The position numbers and the translations under genes are program-made. The notes beneath the pieces were generated by a model. The model was not told the origin of the DNA. It was given only the letters and a program-made list of their open reading frames with translations, and did no database searches. Positions 5,865 through 8,122 of a DNA stretch of 8,122 bases are shown here, in pieces (positions within the stretch are counted from its first letter, which is position 1; every line of letters starts with the position of its first letter). Source of the stretch: an uncultured Prevotella sp. (GTDB taxonomy: Bacteria > Bacteroidota > Bacteroidia > Bacteroidales > Bacteroidaceae); the NCBI GenBank assembly GCA_905372445.1, contig CAJPPF010000097.1:1-8122 (forward strand). The letters are read 5' to 3'.

Positions 5865-5880
5865 TGTATGTCTGCATACA
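5865..5880. repeat. Short hairpin after the DUF3784 gene
   Basis: TGTATG and CATACA pair perfectly around TCTG, 17 bases past the DUF3784 stop on the minus strand. A second CATACAG nearby (5886-5892) allows alternative pairing with CTGTATG. There is no T-tract, so it is not a convincing terminator; it could be a processing or stabilising structure. Confidence 0.35.
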
Positions 5881-5897
5881 ACGGGCATACAGAAAGT

Positions 5898-6224
5898 CTA
5901 TTTCCTTTTTGCCCAGGTGTTTGACATAATTAATGCCAGCAGCACGATGAAAACAAAGCCAAAGGTGAGTATGAGTTGCGTAGTTGGTGTGCCATCTAAG
6001 AAGATGAGCAACATGATGTACACGGCGGAGAGCCAGCATATTATTGCTGTAATCCACCGCAGCCGACGAATGTTGACGGTCTTCTTTTCCTCCTTTGAGG
6101 CTGTGTTGTAGCCTGCGATGAGCCAGTCGCTTTTACCCATTAGAATAACCACGCCGATAATGCAGGATGCGATTGATATTATTCCTATTTCCAATGTGGG
6201 GTGGTCGGTTATTGTATTCAACAT
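5898..6224 (-). CDS. DUF3784 family small membrane protein
   Basis: The 108-residue protein has three predicted membrane segments (about residues 11-30, 56-77 and 82-101). The conserved KSDWLIAGYNTASKEEKKTV stretch (31-50) between helices 1 and 2 is the hallmark of DUF3784. The function of the family is unknown. It begins 19 bases after the SPFH stop and has an AGAGG Shine-Dalgarno-like site (6230-6234) five bases before the ATG at 6224, which supports both the start and co-translation with the SPFH gene. A membrane partner or stabiliser for the SPFH protein is a reasonable inference from the tight spacing. It ends in SNTWAKRK, a basic tail probably in the cytoplasm. Confidence 0.85.
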   Translation of the reverse strand: MLNTITDHPTLEIGIISIASCIIGVVILMGKSDWLIAGYNTASKEEKKTVNIRRLRWITAIICWLSAVYIMLLIFLDGTPTTQLILTFGFVFIVLLALIMSNTWAKRK

Positions 6225-6243
6225 AGTTGCCTCTATTTCTTTA

Positions 6244-7206
6244 TTAATGATTCAACGTACCGCTGTTTATGACAGGCTGTGCCGGTTCGTCGGCGCAGAG
6301 CACCACGAGCAGGTTGCTCACCATTGCTGCCTTCTTATCTTCATCAAGGTCGACAATCTTCTCGTCGTCGAGTTTGTCGAGAGCCATTTTTACCATTGAC
6401 ACCGCTCCCTCTACAATCTTCTCGCGTGCAGAGATGATTGCCGCTGCCTGCTGGCGACGGAGCATCACGGCAGCAATCTCCGGTGCGTATGCGAGGTAGT
6501 TGATGCGTGCCTCGAGTACCTCCAGACCAGCCATCTCCAAGCGCTCGTTGAGTTTGGCTGTGAGTTCCTCGTTCACCTCTTCGCTACCTCCTCGCAGTGT
6601 TATCTCATTAGATTTCGGGTCTTCGTCGTCGTAGGCATACATGCTTGCCACCTGACGTAGCGCAGAGTCGCTCTGCACCTGTACGAAATGCTCAAACTTA
6701 TTCATTCTCGCAGATGCCGATCCTCCGGCATAACCAGCCATGATATCGGTGTCGATATCGAATATTGCCTTATATGTGTCTTTCAGCCGCCATACGAGAA
6801 CCAAGCCGATGAGCACCGGATTACCAGCCTTGTCGTTCACCTTTATCGGTTCTGCATTGAGGTTGCGGGCACGCAGACTGACGTTTTTGCGCGCCATTAA
6901 AGGGTTTATCCAATAGAAGCCGTTCTTGCGGAATGTGCCGACATAACGACCGAAGAAAGTGAGTACCTTCGCCTCGTTAGGCTCGAGCATGGCAAAGCCG
7001 CAAGAGAAAAGAATGGCAAAGAGAAGCAGAACGATTGAAATGACTATAAGCCATCCGCCCGGCAATCCGGCATCGATGTTGACACAGCCTTTTATGAATA
7101 GGTAAATGGTAAGAGCCCATACTACCAGTGCGATGCCGCACATTAGAAATCCATTGAGCGAGCCTCCATGAAACTCAAACTCCTTTGATTCAACATTCTG
7201 TTTCAT
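6244..7206 (-). CDS. SPFH/band-7 domain membrane protein
   Basis: The 320-residue protein has two N-terminal membrane helices (about 19-40 and 51-72) followed by an SPFH (stomatin/prohibitin/flotillin/HflKC) domain starting near LEPNEAKVLTFFGRYVGTF (74-92). The later helical part includes RRQQAAAIISAREKIVEGAV (250-269), typical of band-7 proteins. It ends PAQPVINSGTLNH. There is no cleavable signal peptide. SPFH proteins oligomerise in membranes and often scaffold or regulate proteases and lipid domains; which of these applies here is unknown. The ATG at 7206 is the first in frame and gives a short hydrophilic N terminus before helix 1. It is the first gene of a leftward unit with DUF3784 and an Arc-like regulator, and a promoter lies about 110 bases upstream. 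It is not HflK or HflC: no partner of that pair is adjacent and the two-helix N terminus differs. Confidence 0.93.
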   Translation of the reverse strand: MKQNVESKEFEFHGGSLNGFLMCGIALVVWALTIYLFIKGCVNIDAGLPGGWLIVISIVLLLFAILFSCGFAMLEPNEAKVLTFFGRYVGTFRKNGFYWINPLMARKNVSLRARNLNAEPIKVNDKAGNPVLIGLVLVWRLKDTYKAIFDIDTDIMAGYAGGSASARMNKFEHFVQVQSDSALRQVASMYAYDDEDPKSNEITLRGGSEEVNEELTAKLNERLEMAGLEVLEARINYLAYAPEIAAVMLRRQQAAAIISAREKIVEGAVSMVKMALDKLDDEKIVDLDEDKKAAMVSNLLVVLCADEPAQPVINSGTLNH

Positions 7207-7315
7207 AATTCATATAGTTTTTAGTTATACAATAATCTTGAACGAGCCTTTGAGATTACTATCAGAATCTTTTGTGTGACGTACTCAATGTGATATCATT
7301 TTGATATTACATCGC

Positions 7316-7347
7316 CAAAGATATATCAAAGAGAATATGTTTGCAAG
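7316..7347 (-). promoter_or_regulatory. Promoter for the SPFH-DUF3784-Arc unit
   Basis: On the minus strand TATCTTTG (7323-7316) fits TAnnTTTG, and CTTG (7347-7344) sits 20 bases upstream as a near-match to the -33 TTTG. Transcription would start near 7310 and leave a leader of about 100 bases before the ATG at 7206. No riboswitch was recognised in the leader. Confidence 0.6.
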
Positions 7348-7490
7348 TTTTCGCAATGAAATATTTATCTTGTTAACGTTTTTTAGTAGTTGGATGGCGC
7401 TGATTATCTGCCTGATAAAGGAAAGTCTGTTCCTTTTATAATACTTCTGTTCGGGATAAGAATAGCATAAAATCAACCGGCACGCGCCAG

Positions 7491-7519
7491 CCGTGGGGTA
7501 CGATTTATCTCGTTATGCC
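7491..7519 (+). repeat. Degenerate REP-like copy
   Basis: CCGTGGGGTACGATTTATCT onward resembles CCGTAGGGCATGATTTATCA at 7544 onward, with five mismatches in the first 24 positions and one gap. It has the same orientation as the left unit of the inverted pair at 7539-7664 and looks like an older, decayed member. Confidence 0.55.
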
Positions 7520-7538
7520 TTGCCCGGAAAACGAGCGG

Positions 7539-7664
7539 ATCAACCGTAGGGCATGATTTATCACGCTTAAGCCTCAATCCATTAAAACAAATAATCGCTC
7601 CAGATCTACGAAATAAGCTCAACACACTGGGCTTAAGCGTGATAAATCATGCCCTACGATTGAT
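7539..7664. repeat. BIME-like inverted pair of GTAG REP sequences
   Basis: Left unit 7539-7573 and right unit 7630-7664 are 35-bp inverted copies with a single mismatch, separated by 56 bases. Each unit reads ATCAAyCGTAGGGCATGATT and on to CACGCTTAAGCC. The unit carries GTAG followed by an imperfect stem GCATGA-TTTA-TCACGC, the layout known for REP elements mobilised by RAYT (TnpA-REP) transposases. No transposase gene is in the window. The GTAG resemblance is an inference from layout, not from a database match. Confidence 0.75.
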
Positions 7665-7822
7665 GCGAATAAACTTAACAAAAAGGCTATTCTAACCGCA
7701 CGTACAGCCGATATTCGCCGCCGAGTTGTCTTTCGTTGACGGAAAACGCTATTTTTGGATATTACACATAAGATGTTGGTAATCAGCGAAATAGAACGTT
7801 TTTATGTGTACAACAATACGAA

Positions 7823-7916
7823 TCAGCATCAAGAACCGCCGTTTCTTGAGGTTAATTCCTACGTTTCTTGCCGATAAAACCGCCGCTTTCAGCATCAAGA
7901 ACCACCGCTTTTTGAG
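7823..7916 (+). repeat. Pair of 28-bp direct repeats with internal dyad
   Basis: Copies at 7823-7850 and 7889-7916 match at 25 of 28 positions; both begin TCAGCATCAAGAACC. The first folds as TCAAGAA/TTCTTGA around a seven-base loop. The bases 7872-7891 (GATAAAACCGCCGCTTTCAG) look like a third, more decayed version between them. No reading frame accounts for the pattern. Confidence 0.7.
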
Positions 7917-8062
7917 CTAAAAAGCACGGAATGAAGTATTTTTCTGCTCTTGTAGGTTCTCAAAGACGCAGTTTTATGCCATGCAGACTTAGCAAATCAT
8001 TACTTTTGATTTTCTATTTCGTTAAAAAGCACGATGATAATTTTTCTTGACTATACATCACG

Positions 8063-8111
8063 TTTAGCCCAAAACGGTCAATAGATTCCTTGCCTGATTT
8101 CGTTTGATTGT
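8063..8111 (+). repeat. 42-bp dispersed repeat, copy B, with motif copy 6
   Basis: Bases 8070-8111 are identical to the reverse complement of 5422-5463. With the seven bases before it (TTTAGCC) the unit contains the dispersed 25-bp motif in reverse orientation (8063-8087). Identity ends at 8111, so the inner palindrome arm of the element at 5268-5470 does not continue here. Confidence 0.9.
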
Positions 8112-8122
8112 TGAGCAGATTA

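Larger units (their letters stand above)
7207..8122. other. Long non-coding region of repeats upstream of the SPFH gene
   Basis: These 916 bases contain no credible gene on either strand. The first 140 hold the SPFH promoter and leader; 7351-7470 shows nothing recognisable. REP-like sequences occupy 7491-7664. Between 7740 and 7811 there are imperfect inverted repeats, including TACACATAA (7763-7771) with TTATGTGTA (7802-7810). A 28-bp direct repeat pair occupies 7823-7916, and a dispersed repeat copy starts at 8063. The mix suggests accumulated non-autonomous elements. Confidence 0.75.

Noticed and set aside
5797..6057. Minus-strand frame of 86 codons overlapping DUF3784
   Set aside because: It overlaps the DUF3784 gene in another frame and is rich in His/Cys without pattern; DUF3784 is clearly the real gene.
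7285..7476. Minus-strand frame of 63 codons upstream of the SPFH gene
   Set aside because: It overlaps the predicted SPFH promoter, is AT-rich and low in complexity, and resembles no family.
8001..8008. TACTTTTG matching the -7 consensus on the plus strand
   Set aside because: There is no -33 box at the expected distance and no gene begins before the window ends. A single 8-bp match in AT-rich DNA is weak.

Overview
The window looks like a chromosomal piece from a Bacteroidales bacterium, most likely Prevotella or a close relative. Three things point there. Promoter-like sites match the Bacteroidetes TAnnTTTG (-7) / TTTG (-33) pattern and Shine-Dalgarno sites are weak. The gene families and their order (aguA-aguB, Nif3 followed by a C4 zinc-ribbon protein, SPFH-DUF3784-Arc-like) are of a kind common in this order. 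The long intergenic regions are full of repeats. The taxonomic call rests on these features and on memory of the families, not on a search.

Layout. Bases 70-2031 hold a leftward operon, aguA then aguB, which turns agmatine into putrescine through N-carbamoylputrescine. Back to back with it, a rightward pair begins at 2113: a small degenerate ABC-type ATPase that has lost its Walker A and signature motifs, then a 174-residue protein with four predicted membrane helices. The two transcription units leave a short region with mirror-image promoters (2048-2099) and very short leaders. A second rightward unit, with its own promoter at 3119-3149, carries a Nif3/DUF34 metal protein and a coiled-coil C4 zinc-ribbon protein (3275-4944). 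A leftward unit (7206 down to 5531) carries an SPFH/band-7 membrane protein, a DUF3784 membrane protein and an Arc-like ribbon-helix-helix DNA-binding protein. Its promoter is at 7316-7347.

Two long stretches hold no convincing gene: 4945-5530 (between convergent units) and 7207-8122 (upstream of the SPFH gene). Both are densely structured. The first holds a strong hairpin and a roughly 200-bp MITE-like element with nested inverted repeats. The second holds an inverted pair of REP-like sequences starting with GTAG, an older degenerate copy, a pair of 28-bp direct repeats and another copy of the MITE-end sequence. A roughly 25-bp motif (core TCTATTGACCGTTTT or close to it) occurs at six places, including near both ends of the window.

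No phage, CRISPR, defence, tRNA or rRNA genes were seen. The least explained parts are the pseudo-ATPase/membrane pair, the SPFH-DUF3784-RHH unit with its palindrome, and the non-autonomous repeats.
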